From Athripsodes cinereus (lineage: Eukaryota > Arthropoda > Insecta > Trichoptera > Leptoceridae): a DNA stretch of 64,000 bases. The translations under genes and the position numbers were made by a program. The notes below the pieces were generated by a model that ran no database searches, had not been told where the DNA came from, and saw only the letters and a list, made by a program, of their open reading frames with translations. The DNA is taken from contig OX388318.1 in the NCBI GenBank assembly GCA_947579605.1, positions 4,712,001 through 4,776,000 on the forward strand. Reading direction: 5' to 3'. Of this stretch, positions 33,537 to 45,050 are shown one piece after another; positions within the stretch are counted from its first letter, which is position 1; each line of letters begins with the position of its first letter.

Positions 33537-34773
33537 TAGGCTTGTTCTTGCTCGGTCATTTTTGGGAGCGATCTGATCTAGTACAATTGTCCTACGGAAC
33601 TAGTTCGTACTTCTAGTTCTTTTAGTACTATTAGTTCACTGAATATTTCCATATCATAATTATTCAGTCATGAATGTAGTACATGTACTAATAAGAATAC
33701 AGGATGCATATTATACTAATTAGTACATGTACTAATAAGAATTTAGGATGCATACAGAGTACATACATAGGAAATGCACATTTATGTAATTTTGTGATTA
33801 TGATTATCAATACTTAGTAACTAACAAAGAGAAAATTCAGAGAATATTTTATTTTACTTTATAATTTGCAGGCTTTGGATTTTCATTTCCATTTCATTTC
33901 ATCATTTTCATTTCATCCCGTGGAGCACCCGGTAAAGAATCGGTCTCCCACTCTTCAACGTAAGTTTTCGAGTGTCCTGTAAAAGGCAGGTGTTCGAAAA
34001 AATTAAGACATTTTACATCTTAAATTCAGCGATGAGGTTTGCCACCCATCCTGAATGTCTTAATTTTATATTGGCACGAAGAGGACAGTTTGCATGTTTC
34101 TTACATGCAGCTGATCTGCTGGCTACCCCACTTGTGGGATATGCCGTGATGGTATAGTAGTAGTAGTAGTAGTAGGTATTTTCATTTCAATAAATTTTAA
34201 TAATTTTGCTATCGACAGTGGGTACCTACTACATTATTATTTTATATGTTTATGAGACGTTCATAAGGGATAATATTTTAACTAAGTAAGTCTACTAACT
34301 TACAACACCGTTATATAAGTTATATATAATGATACTTTTTCGTCCTTATTGGCGCCATTTTCAATGTTCATAGCAAAACAAAACACTAAAAAGGTCTAAC
34401 ACCAATCTATCTATCTACCACTCTGTACTAGAATACTACCTACTAGAATGTACTTGTACAGTACTTGGTGCTTCTTATTAGTTCTTTGACGTCACTGAAC
34501 TAAAAGAACTAATAAGAAGCAAAAGAGAAGGCACTATATCCTTTATAGAATCATCACATCAACTATCTCACTCGCACTCGTTTAAAGTTCCGACATAAAC
34601 CGAGTGGCGCCGAGCGGAGATGCCGAACGTCACTGGCATTACTTTAGTTCTGTCCGATTGGGAATGAATGAACTAAAAGAACTAAGAGCGAATAATATAC
34701 GGAATAGTTCATTCTAGTACAGTACTGGGAATTAGTTCCTAATAGTACCTAGTACATGTACTACACAAGCCTA
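33537..34773 (+). mobile_element. hAT-like non-autonomous element inside the 5' LTR
   Basis: A 1237-bp element with 9-bp perfect terminal inverted repeats (TAGGCTTGT / ACAAGCCTA). It is flanked by the 8-bp duplication GAGTCAGT (33529-33536, 34774-34781); the 3' LTR shows the empty site with a single GAGTCAGT. Repeats of AGTTCTTTTAGT and its complement are dense near both ends, and a repeated AGTACATGTACTAATAAGAA unit lies at about 33678-33751. It encodes no transposase. It carries a SINE-A copy. Confidence 0.95.
33905..34174 (+). repeat. SINE-A copy, best preserved full-length example
   Basis: GTGGAGCACCCGGTAAAGAA, TCGGTCTCCCACTC, GTGTCCTGTAAAAGGCAGGT, TTCAGCGATGAGGTTTGCCA, CCCATCCTGAATGTC, TTGGCACGAAGAGGACAG, CAGCTGATCTGCTGGCTACC, CCACTTGTGGGATATGCCG, TGATGGTA, then a (TAG)6 tail. 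It serves as the reference for the family here. Nested inside the hAT-like element within the LTR. Confidence 0.92.
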
Positions 34774-36391
34774 GAGTCAGTTGAATTCGGACCATGGTGA
34801 CGTAATTACCTCCCGCCTGGCTTCTTAGCCATGCCATAATGTTGGCGCGAAATCGTTCGTTTCAATTCAAAATTGTATATTGTATTTAATTATTTATATT
34901 GTATAAATATCTATCTGTCCGGTCCAGTTAATTAATAACTCATCTTACGAGTAAAGGTAGTGATAATTCAGTGAAAAGGACGTAACGATAATGTCGTCAC
35001 GCAACGTGTATTTTTGTAAATTTCTCCGTAAAGTAAATTGGAAACAATGTTTATCAAAGAATAGTACAATATGTGGTCAAAGTGATAATACCGTATAAAA
35101 TAAAGGAATGATTAATATTGCATTGCCATCAGCAGAAAAACTTCAATGTCTTATAATAATGATCACCATAATTAAGTTATTCGTGGAAATGCTATCCGAT
35201 AATACTCTAAATCGTTGCATAAAACATATATGATTGTTTCGAGGATAACGCAACAAGTGCAATAAATCAACAGTTGGAATAATTATAGTTTGCACAGAAT
35301 ATACTACTTCGAGTAACAGGAACCTTCCCTGATAGAGGCTTCGTCCGTGGCAAAATAGAGAAAGGAATGTGGAACTATCAAAGTGATATATGACCACCTG
35401 TTCGCGATCCGTGGGAGTACCTTAATATCAACACCTGTAGTGGAAAGAGAAGGCTTTGCACAGTCATCTGGCTGTGATATTCTTATCTCATGCGGAATCC
35501 TTCGTTTCAAGGAGAGCAATTGACATCATGTGCTAGGAATCAGGAGTCCCTTGCGTTTGTCATCTTGCGTATAGAATATTTCAACCCAAGTGTAGCGACC
35601 CGTAGTTTCATTATAGGATAACCACTGTCTCGTTTGTACATGCGACCAATTGTAGTTGAAAATCTTGTAAGTACCAAAATAATATATTATGTATGTATTC
35701 CAAAGGCCTGATAACATATCTGAACAGACCAAAACCTTATGATTGTATATGTATAACTATCTAATCTATTTGTCTTTTTACATTGTCACTGTTACCTGTA
35801 ACTGTTATCTCAATATAATTGAAGCATTGTTTATGTTGAATAGTAATGTCTGTTGGTTAACGTATTTTATAATGGAGTCGATAACAGAATTTCAAGTCAG
35901 AAATGTTCGGGATCTTCCATATGTAACAGTTTGCTAAAGTCATAAATTCTTTTGCGATAATTTGGATTGAATAATCCTTCATTATTCTTAAAGTAGTATT
36001 CGTATCTGAGTATGTAACCTCTAGTTTAATTCTCATTTCTAGTAATGGTGTTCCGTGGTTTTTTTATTATATAAACTAAAGCGAATGCTTGTGATAATTT
36101 ATACTTACATATATCCACGGCTCCAATAAATAAATAATGTAACTTGCCAAGTAAATAAACTCACCATTGTAAAAGGTTGACAATGCTTATATTTAGATCT
36201 GTTCTCTGTACCATGTATATTAATATGTTTATGTAATTATGTATATTTCACAATGCCACTTTTATTTCAATATAATATGTCTGTTATAACCTCAAAATAT
36301 GTTTTCGTATCTCATAATTATAGTAATTCCCCAATGATATACACAGCGTGTATTGATGACCAACAATAAAAGTACCATTAAATAGTTATTC

Positions 36392-36463
36392 CCGGTTCAA
36401 TTCCGGAACAAGATTTACATATAAATGTTTGATTATCAATGACAAGCTCAGGTTTGAATCCTG
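36392..36463 (+). promoter_or_regulatory. Two T-arm/B-box-like hairpins in the LTR
   Basis: CCGG-TTCAATT-CCGG at 36392-36406 and CAGG-TTTGAAT-CCTG at 36449-36463. Each is a 4-bp stem with a 7-base loop of tRNA T-loop form; the first contains a perfect B box (GGTTCAATTCC). Both recur in the 3' LTR (from 42318). No matching A box is evident, so the function is conjecture. Confidence 0.45.
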
Positions 36464-37100
36464 ATTGTAACTATATGGGATAAATGTCTAACAAGGAGTA
36501 TCTATTATTGAAATGTGTACTATAATATAACCTGGAAATAAGTATCAATCTGAAATAATGTCTACTTGGAGAGTTAACCTATGTTGCTTAAGCCTGGATT
36601 AGTTAATCCACTGAGATAAATACTTAACTGAAGAATCACTATGGATTTCAATTGCTTAAATTACCTATATATATTCTGTAGTAATGATATGATGACCATA
36701 AGAAAATGATGAAACCGAAGGATAAGGAATTCTCTGAACTTTATGTAAGTATATCTATGTAACTGTCACCCACACACAATGCATTCCTCTTGTACAGACC
36801 AAGTAGAATCATACCCTAGACATGAACTTGAGCCAATATATAAATCTGTTTTACTTGCAAATAAATATAATGGTAAACTTTCTTTATATACTTTCATAAT
36901 ATAATTAATTTTCTATGTGTTTCGCTTACGTACATTGCAAAATGTATGTAGCGAAGCTGGGGGTTACGAGCCAATTTATATACTTTTCTTATGTACCATT
37001 CATGTAAATTCATTTCTTTAAATATTTGATAATTTCTCTTTTGATAATTTTGTATAATGATATGATGCGATCGTCCTAGTGGGACGAAATCGTATCAATT

Positions 37101-37119
37101 TGTGTGCTCGTCCGTGGAT
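37101..37119 (+). promoter_or_regulatory. Primer-binding site, tRNA-Pro-like
   Basis: TGTGTGCTCGTCCGTGGAT lies three bases after the 5' LTR. The core GCTCGTCCG matches the complement of the animal tRNA-Pro 3' end, with a few mismatches on either side. This would prime minus-strand DNA synthesis. Confidence 0.7.
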
Positions 37120-40100
37120 GTAGCAAGGTGGGCGGACGTGTACGTAACATTTGTGGGCATCGTTTCGGGATTTTATGATTTGGATAATCATAGACCCTAA
37201 AATATTAAATGTATTGTGTGGTGAATATGCCTAATCGTGAAGTTCAGAATTCTTGTCTTTATTGTGTAATTATGTGTATTGATATTAATTGAAAATGTAA
37301 TAATTTTAATGTGTGTATGTATATGAAAACAATTTTAAAAATGAAACAGGAATCGTAAAATAGATAATTTAAATGTCCGTATTTAAAAAATAAATGTATT
37401 GGTGTATAGCGCAAACGTTTGTCGCGAGTATTGTTATAATGTAAAGTAAAGAATCGATGCCGTATGAGAAAGAATTGTATTGTAGAGAATATTCCATCGT
37501 AATGTTTCGTATTAAGCGGTAAGCAAAACATCGCAAACCGACCAACATAACATAATGAATATTAAAATATAGTGTGTATCTAAAATACATCGCGCGCTAA
37601 GAAAAGACTGTTATCAGTAGAGACCGCAATAATAATATTATACCGTAGTTGTGCGTCGCGAGAAACGAGCGGTGTGCGAAAGGTGGTATACATAACTATG
37701 CAGCGTATAGTATGTACCTATACGTCGCAAGAGAGAAAGAGACATCATACAACCTACCTCAACATTGTAATAGAAATATTCACGCGCGAAACGGGAACTC
37801 CAAAATACTGGTAAAATGTATAGTTGAAAATAATAATATTGGAACGAAACGAAATATGTACCCATGCTGTTGTTTGTGTATAGTAAACCAAATTGTACAA
37901 AGAACTTTGCCGGTAAGCATAATTTTGTTGTAATGTTATTTTAATAGTAAATTCATTTTCAAACGATGAGAGTAAAAATCGAAGTTAAATATTAGATTGA
38001 ATTAAATTGTTGAAACAATAAAATGTCGTATTTGGAATAAATATCTTTATAGAACTCTTGGAGAAATAATATTAAATGAGCGTTGTTGTGTAAAATTATG
38101 CGTAGTAGAATTTTGATAAGAATATAAATGTGCGTACGTAGTGATGTGACGAAATAATAATGAGGAATAATATTAAACAAATATTTTTGTTTTGAGAAAA
38201 TTAAAGTTAAAAAATAAATCGAAATGAATAATGTTAAACCTTCACGACCGTTCACGAAACTTAAAAAATAAATCCACTTAACCCTTAGTGAAACCTGACC
38301 GAATTTGTTAACCCTTTGTGAATAATAATTGAATTTTTTTTAATGTCAAGTATATGTGAACTGTTACTGAATTTTTGAATTTAGTAAAGAAACAGTTAAC
38401 CCTTTGATGACCATCGTTGAAAATTTTGACATTAACGTAAAAAGTAGGATGATGTTTGTAAAAGTTTTTGTGAAATAAAGAAGTAACCATATAACGATGT
38501 AGAATCTTTTTGCTGTTGAATATTAACCCTTTGTGTTCGGAATTTGTTATCTTTTGTGAAGTAATTAATTTTCTTGAAATGTAATAATGTGACTTTTGCG
38601 GCTTATTATCAGCGTGACATATTGAAGTAACCTATGCCTTGTTTATTTGAGAATTGAGTCCGCTTAGTGAATTATTCCGTAAAGGTAAACTAACGAACGC
38701 TCTTTGATAAAAAAATGAGTTATGTTTATGTAATATGTAAAGCCGTGATAGGAGAGATGTGTTTAAATACTTTTTGTGTGACTTTTTGTGTAATCAATAT
38801 AGAGACGATGTTGTCTGGATGTGTGAAAGATAAATCGTAATGCTCTTTTTGATGAATGTAGACAATGTGATTGCTAATCGTTCATGCCTATTATTTTGAA
38901 GTTTGAGTTTATATGACGTTTAATTCCGCGTAGGACACGTAGTAATCTCTTATGAATTGTAATTGGAAATGTTTGGATGTAGTATATCCTTGTTGAATTA
39001 AATAATCTTGTGACTTTGTGGAAAATTTGTTTATGTTGCTTGAATACATTGGAAAATGTGATAGAACATTTTGACATTGAACGGGAATGGCTTATGAAAG
39101 ACACAGAATAAAACCTGTAGTGGAATGTTGGCTACAGATATTCAATGGGATAATTTTGATTAATTGTATGTTAGTGAATAAAGATGATGTATGAATCTGT
39201 TTATGAAAGGTGAGCCCTGTATGAAGAAGTAAATGTTGAATTTGAATAATGATGTATGTAAAGAATTTATTGAACTTGTAACTTGTATATTGTGTAGCAA
39301 AGATCGAAAGTTGTTCAATGTATTTGTCATGTATTAAGCCTGTATGAGGATGACGATCCTCTGAGATTATCTCTATGTGAGAAATCTGTCTCTGTGTGAG
39401 AACTGTGCCTATGTAATATGCGTAGAAGGATTTGACGCCAATAATGAATATCGGTTACTGTAAATGTGATTGCAGTCTTCGTGATTTACCATTATGTCAT
39501 GTCTGCGTGTAAATTGTTTTTCTAATATGTATATGTCCTTGTTATGTATGATTTCTTTCTGTGCTTTGCCAATATCTTTGTATGGTACATGGTACATGAA
39601 ATCACTTGTATATGAGTGCTATTAAGCTTAATGGGTTAAATGAAGCGTAAATGTGGTATCTCTAATTCCATCTATACAAAATTGTTTATATCTATTTAAA
39701 TTCCTTTATGTTGCTTTTCCCTTGTTGGATACATGTAACCGGAATCGAAAATGATGTAAACCAACTTCTTAAGTATGTAACTTTTGTTTTATATGTTTGT
39801 CATGTTTAAAATATTAACTTGTCGTCGATCGTAGTAAATGAATCCATTAATGAAACGTACGTATATTGAGAAATTGAAAGATAGAATTTTATCGCCAATG
39901 TAGAACGAACCGTATATTGAAACGTAATACAGATCCTGAGTTTCTTATAAGGTTGTATTGTAAAATGTTTAAAGTTGTTGTTTTCATAACCTGTGTTTTT
40001 CATATACATGCACATATGCACCTGTCTATATATATACACACCTCTATGTGCTAGTATATTGTTATGATTGTAGCTCTCAAACTTTTGATAGGAGCCCCGT

Positions 40101-40470
40101 ACTAAAACAACCAATGTGAATTTTGTGTTATTATTAAGAAGTGTAAGTCAAAATATGAAAACAGTTCGCATCAATTTTGACTATGGGCAATTTACCGCGA
40201 GTGCTTAATAATAATAATTGAACGGGCTATAGGATGTAAGAAACAATTGTAATAGTATATAAGCCACCATTTTGAATTGTTTGTTTGTAATTGTTTGTGT
40301 ACCTATGTAATTGTTTATGTATCCAGTGGTTCTCGACTTCTTTTAACCAGTGGTGCTCAACTTTTTCATGTAACCAGTGGTTCTCAACTGTTTTTTTGTA
40401 GTGGTTCTCAACTTTTTTTTTGTATAATTGAGGAACTTGAAAATTTGTCGCTTCTCTTCAAATTTTCAAG

Positions 40471-40488
40471 AGGGGCCGAAAGGGAGAA
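40471..40488 (+). promoter_or_regulatory. Polypurine tract
   Basis: AGGGGCCGAAAGGGAGAA directly abuts the TG of the 3' LTR. Its position and purine bias are as required for plus-strand priming, interrupted only by CC. Confidence 0.85.
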
Positions 40489-43023
40489 TGCTACGCATTA
40501 AATAATCGCGGTGTAAAAAGTTCATACTGGCTAATGTTCCTACAGTCATTGGTTGTCCATGAGTCTTCCATAATAATAATAATAATTGTACGTTACAAAG
40601 AACACGTGACTAGCTGGTGCACTCGGCCCAACATCGTATGATTCTGATTCCCTTGAAGAATAACCGTTAAACATGTCTTGTCCCGCTCGCGTCCTTTTGG
40701 AGTCAGTTGAATTCGGACCATGGTGACGTAATTACCTCCCGCCTGGCTTCTTAGCCATGCCATAATGTTGGCGCGAAATCGTTCGTTTCAATTCAAAATT
40801 GTATATTGTATTTAATTATTTATATTGTATAAATATCTATCTGTCCGGTCCAGTTAATTAATAACTCATCTTACGAGTAAAGGTAGTGATAATTCAGTGA
40901 AAAGGACGTAACGATAATGTCGTCACGCAACGTGTATTTTTGTAAATTTCTCCGTAAAGTAAATTGGAAACAATGTTTATCAAAGAATAGTACAATATGT
41001 GGTCAAAGTGATAATACCGTATAAAATAAAGGAATGATTAATATTGCATTGCCATCAGCAGAAAAACTTCAATGTCTTATAATAATGATCACCATAATTA
41101 AGTTATTCGTGGAAATGCTATCCGATAATACTCTAAATCGTTGCATAAAACATATATGATTGTTTCGAGGATAACGCAACAAGTGCAATAAATCAACAGT
41201 TGGAATAATTATAGTTTGCACAGAATATACTACTTCGAGTAACAGGAACCTTCCCTGATAGAGGCTTCGTCCGTGGCAAAATAGAGAAAGGAATGTGGAA
41301 CTATCAAAGTGATATATGACCACCTGTTCGCGATCCGTGGGAGTACCTTAATATCAACACCTGTAGTGGAAAGAGAAGGCTTTGCACAGTCATCTGGCTG
41401 TGATATTCTTATCTCATGCGGAATCCTTCGTTTCAAGGAGAGCAATTGACATCATGTGCTAGGAATCAGGAGTCCCTTGCGTTTGTCATCTTGCGTATAG
41501 AATATTTCAACCCAAGTGTAGCGACCCGTAGTTTCATTATAGGATAACCACTGTCTCGTTTGTACATGCGACCAATTGTAGTTGAAAATCTTGTAAGTAC
41601 CAAAATAATATATTATGTATGTATTCCAAAGGCCTGATAACATATCTGAACAGACCAAAACCTTATGATTGTATATGTATAACTATCTAATCTATTTGTC
41701 TTTTTACATTGTCACTGTTACCTGTAACTGTTATCTCAATATAATTGAAGCATTGTTTATGTTGAATAGTAATGTCTGTTGGTTAACGTATTTTATAATG
41801 GAGTCGATAACAGAATTTCAAGTCAGAAATGTTCGGGATCTTCCATATGTAACAGTTTGCTAAAGTCATAAATTCTTTTGCGATAATTTGGATTGAATAA
41901 TCCTTCATTATTCTTAAAGTAGTATTCGTATCTGAGTATGTAACCTCTAGTTTAATTCTCATTTCTAGTAATGGTGTTCCGTGGTTTTTTTATTATATAA
42001 ACTAAAGCGAATGCTTGTGATAATTTATACTTACATATATCCACGGCTCCAATAAATAAATAATGTAACTTGCCAAGTAAATAAACTCACCATTGTAAAA
42101 GGTTGACAATGCTTATATTTAGATCTGTTCTCTGTACCATGTATATTAATATGTTTATGTAATTATGTATATTTCACAATGCCACTTTTATTTCAATATA
42201 ATATGTCTGTTATAACCTCAAAATATGTTTTCGTATCTCATAATTATAGTAATTCCCCAATGATATACACAGCGTGTATTGATGACCAACAATAAAAGTA
42301 CCATTAAATAGTTATTCCCGGTTCAATTCCGGAACAAGATTTACATATAAATGTTTGATTATCAATGACAAGCTCAGGTTTGAATCCTGATTGTAACTAT
42401 ATGGGATAAATGTCTAACAAGGAGTATCTATTATTGAAATGTGTACTATAATATAACCTGGAAATAAGTATCAATCTGAAATAATGTCTACTTGGAGAGT
42501 TAACCTATGTTGCTTAAGCCTGGATTAGTTAATCCACTGAGATAAATACTTAACTGAAGAATCACTATGGATTTCAATTGCTTAAATTACCTATATATAT
42601 TCTGTAGTAATGATATGATGACCATAAGAAAATGATGAAACCGAAGGATAAGGAATTCTCTGAACTTTATGTAAGTATATCTATGTAACTGTCACCCACA
42701 CACAATGCATTCCTCTTGTACAGACCAAGTAGAATCATACCCTAGACATGAACTTGAGCCAATATATAAATCTGTTTTACTTGCAAATAAATATAATGGT
42801 AAACTTTCTTTATATACTTTCATAATATAATTAATTTTCTATGTGTTTCGCTTACGTACATTGCAAAATGTATGTAGCGAAGCTGGGGGTTACGAGCCAA
42901 TTTATATACTTTTCTTATGTACCATTCATGTAAATTCATTTCTTTAAATATTTGATAATTTCTCTTTTGATAATTTTGTATAATGATATGATGCGATCGT
43001 CCTAGTGGGACGAAATCGTATTA
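40489..43023 (+). repeat. 3' LTR, uninterrupted, 2535 bp
   Basis: Direct repeat of the 5' LTR without the hAT-like insertion. It starts TGCTACGCATTAAATAATCG and ends GACGAAATCGTATTA, followed by the GTCT duplication. A short inverted repeat (CGTCC...GGACG) lies near the 3' end. Confidence 0.95.
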
Positions 43024-43027
43024 GTCT

Positions 43028-43922
43028 GTACATATTATAAATAAATCGCTTAACTTGAATGTAGCTTCTAATTATCACTAAGATATTAGTGATAATGTGA
43101 AGGCACGTGGAAACAGGCGTATGGATGTGAGACAATTCCACCATCTCTCGTTAAATACCAAAGCTTTCTTACAAGCTAAGCGTAATTTTACTTTGAGAAT
43201 ATCTCTACAGAGGGGTTTTCAGGTTATAGGTACGACTGGATGTAATTTTTTCACTTTTTTGTCGTATTTAAATTCATATTTAATTTTTTTCATAATTTTA
43301 CTTTCACTTGAATGTTTATTTTGTCATATGTCTCAGAAGTAATTCTTTGTATGATATTTTTTTTGTTCTTAACTTAATCGTTATTATATGCATAATGGTT
43401 ATATTTTAATATGTTCTTATGTGTACTTTTGTAAAAGGCTTCTGAGCCGTTTGAACTAATAATATTTTTTTTTTTGAAAAAATGGATACATAAGATTAGA
43501 ATATTAATAATCATCGCACAATATATAATTTATTATTATAAATTTCCTTGAGCGAAGCTGGGTTTAGACTGTTGTACACAATATTTCTACATGAGAGAGA
43601 GAGAGTGAGGGAGAGTGTGTGTGTGAAGATGGAAGCATGCCAGCAATGCGCCACGGCGTGGAATATGTACAATGCGAATGTCAATAAATTCATGTCACTA
43701 ATGTTCTCTATACCTATTATGTGTCTTATAAAAACAATTATAAAAAAAATTATAACAATATTGCATATTATAATAGTAGAACATAATATCATCTTATCTA
43801 CATTTACACGTGGCTGAAAGAAATTTTACGACGTGAAAATTCAGGGGCGGGGCAAAACTTTTCATACCCTTATTTTGGTCGTGCGTGCTATTGTATTGAA
43901 AACTTTCATTATTTGTTCTCAG
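43028..43922. other. AT-rich stretch with (GA)n/(GT)n microsatellite
   Basis: A GAGAGAGAGAG then GTGTGTGTG run occurs at about 43594-43626. No gene is supported. Confidence 0.5.
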
Positions 43923-44049
43923 TTTTTATTTATTTATTCTTTACGGTACATTAATTACAAACAATTTCATATAAGGTATACATTCAAATTAAATGCAATC
44001 AATTTATAGAGGGCAAGTTTATCGCAAAGGCGCGATCTCTTCCAATTAA
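43923..44049 (-). mobile_element. LINE 3'-tail fragment with conserved stem-loop
   Basis: The minus strand reads TTGGAAGAGATCGCGCCTTT then GCGATAAACTTGCCCTC and ends in an AATAAATAAATAAAAA tail. It is the cleanest of the four copies. Confidence 0.7.
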
Positions 44050-44825
44050 CCCGAACAGTTTTTTTTAGTTTTTACAAAAAAACGATATTAATACAAAGTA
44101 CTGTTAACTTTTCTCTATTGATTTTATTAATCTCGAGGACTTTCGTCAAGTTAACATGTTGAAGAGGACAAAGTTCTAAATTATGTCAAAAATGTCTTTT
44201 CACAATGTGAACAAGCAAATCCTAGATTCTAGATTAGGTATTTAAAAAAAATAAGTAAAAAACTATTTTTAAATTTCTTTTCCTTCTATGTGGCCAAAAT
44301 AACAGTCATGCGTTGAAATTTTGCATCTGTGAAATGTACACCTAAGTAGGCATACATTGTTTTTTGTATGTATGAAAAGCCAGGCATTAACAAATTATCC
44401 CATAAATATTTTAGTTTGTGATCATGTAGGCATGCGTGTATACTAGTATTCAATATGTGTATATATTTATCAGGCTTATGACAGGATACTCCATGCTCTC
44501 TTTAAAAAATGGAGTTTTTAAATTATGTTGATACATATTTGCTGGAAACTAGATTTTAATTGCTCAAAGATGTAGATGTTATTAATCATCATTCTAGTTG
44601 AATTATTCAGATCGATTTTATTCCGAATAACGAACAGAATATATGTACCACCTGTCTAGAATGTCATAATAGTTTATATAGAGAGAAGTAATTGATTACA
44701 AATAACATAAGTGTCAATATCATTTTAAAACCATGGATTTAGTGTTAGTTTAATTAACGTGAGAGGGACTAACAAAACACCACAGAATTCCATACAAAAC
44801 CTAGTACTCTGACTCGTTTACATAA
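44050..44825. other. AT-rich non-coding stretch
   Basis: Nothing supported. Confidence 0.5.
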
Positions 44826-45050
44826 GTGAGGCAAAAAATCTATGAATTTTTGACAGAACGGTTGGCAAAAGCGTGTGGAGTTTCCTACATTTTATGGACT
44901 ATTTCTCGCATTTTTATAAAAATATATCATTTTTACATTTATATAAACGTAATTGGACATTTTTTGAAGTTCTTGTCGACGTTTTTAGCGATTTACCTCA
45001 CATTTTTTCGCCAACCGTTCTGTCAAAAGTGCCGAAAAATGGTGCCTCAC
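44826..45050. mobile_element. Small TIR element, 225 bp
   Basis: The left end GTGAGGCA...TTTTTGACAGAACGGTTGGC pairs with the right end GCCAACCGTTCTGTCAAAAG...TGCCTCAC, arms about 40 bp. Open frames inside are by-products. No clear TSD. Confidence 0.75.

Larger units (their letters stand above)
33318..37097 (+). repeat. 5' LTR, interrupted by a hAT-like element
   Basis: Spans 3780 bp. Subtracting the 1237-bp insertion and its 8-bp duplication leaves exactly 2535 bp, the length of the 3' LTR. It starts TGCTACGCATTAAATAATCG and ends GACGAAATCGTATCA. Sampled blocks throughout are identical to the 3' LTR, including four short incidental frames. Several AATAAA signals are present. Two T-arm-like hairpins lie at 36392-36406 and 36449-36463. 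Confidence 0.95.
37098..40488 (+). other. Internal non-coding region of the LTR element
   Basis: 3391 bp of AT-rich sequence with many short stop-rich frames on both strands and no recognisable retroviral-type domain. A short imperfect repeat CCAGTGGTTCTCAACT occurs about four times at 40323-40415, just before the polypurine tract. Confidence 0.85.
33318..43023 (+). mobile_element. Non-autonomous LTR retroelement (LARD-like) with 2535-bp LTRs
   Basis: Two direct repeats enclose a 3391-bp internal region. The element is flanked by GTCT at 33314-33317 and 43024-43027 (4-bp TSD). LTRs begin TG and end CA (5' copy) or TA (3' copy, one substitution). A primer site complementary to tRNA-Pro follows the 5' LTR and a polypurine tract precedes the 3' LTR, so all cis-elements for reverse transcription are visible. 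The internal region has no open frame over about 100 codons and no gag, protease, reverse-transcriptase or integrase motif. It must therefore have moved in trans. It resembles plant LARDs in organisation. Confidence 0.93.

Noticed and set aside
35143..35937. Four short open frames duplicated exactly at 41069-41863
   Set aside because: They lie inside the two LTR copies, are on mixed strands and overlap; they are duplicated because the LTR is.
37259..38255. Several 75-94-codon frames in the LTR-element core considered as gag
   Set aside because: They overlap on both strands, are rich in Ile/Phe/Tyr as expected from AT-rich DNA, and show no capsid or zinc-knuckle motif.
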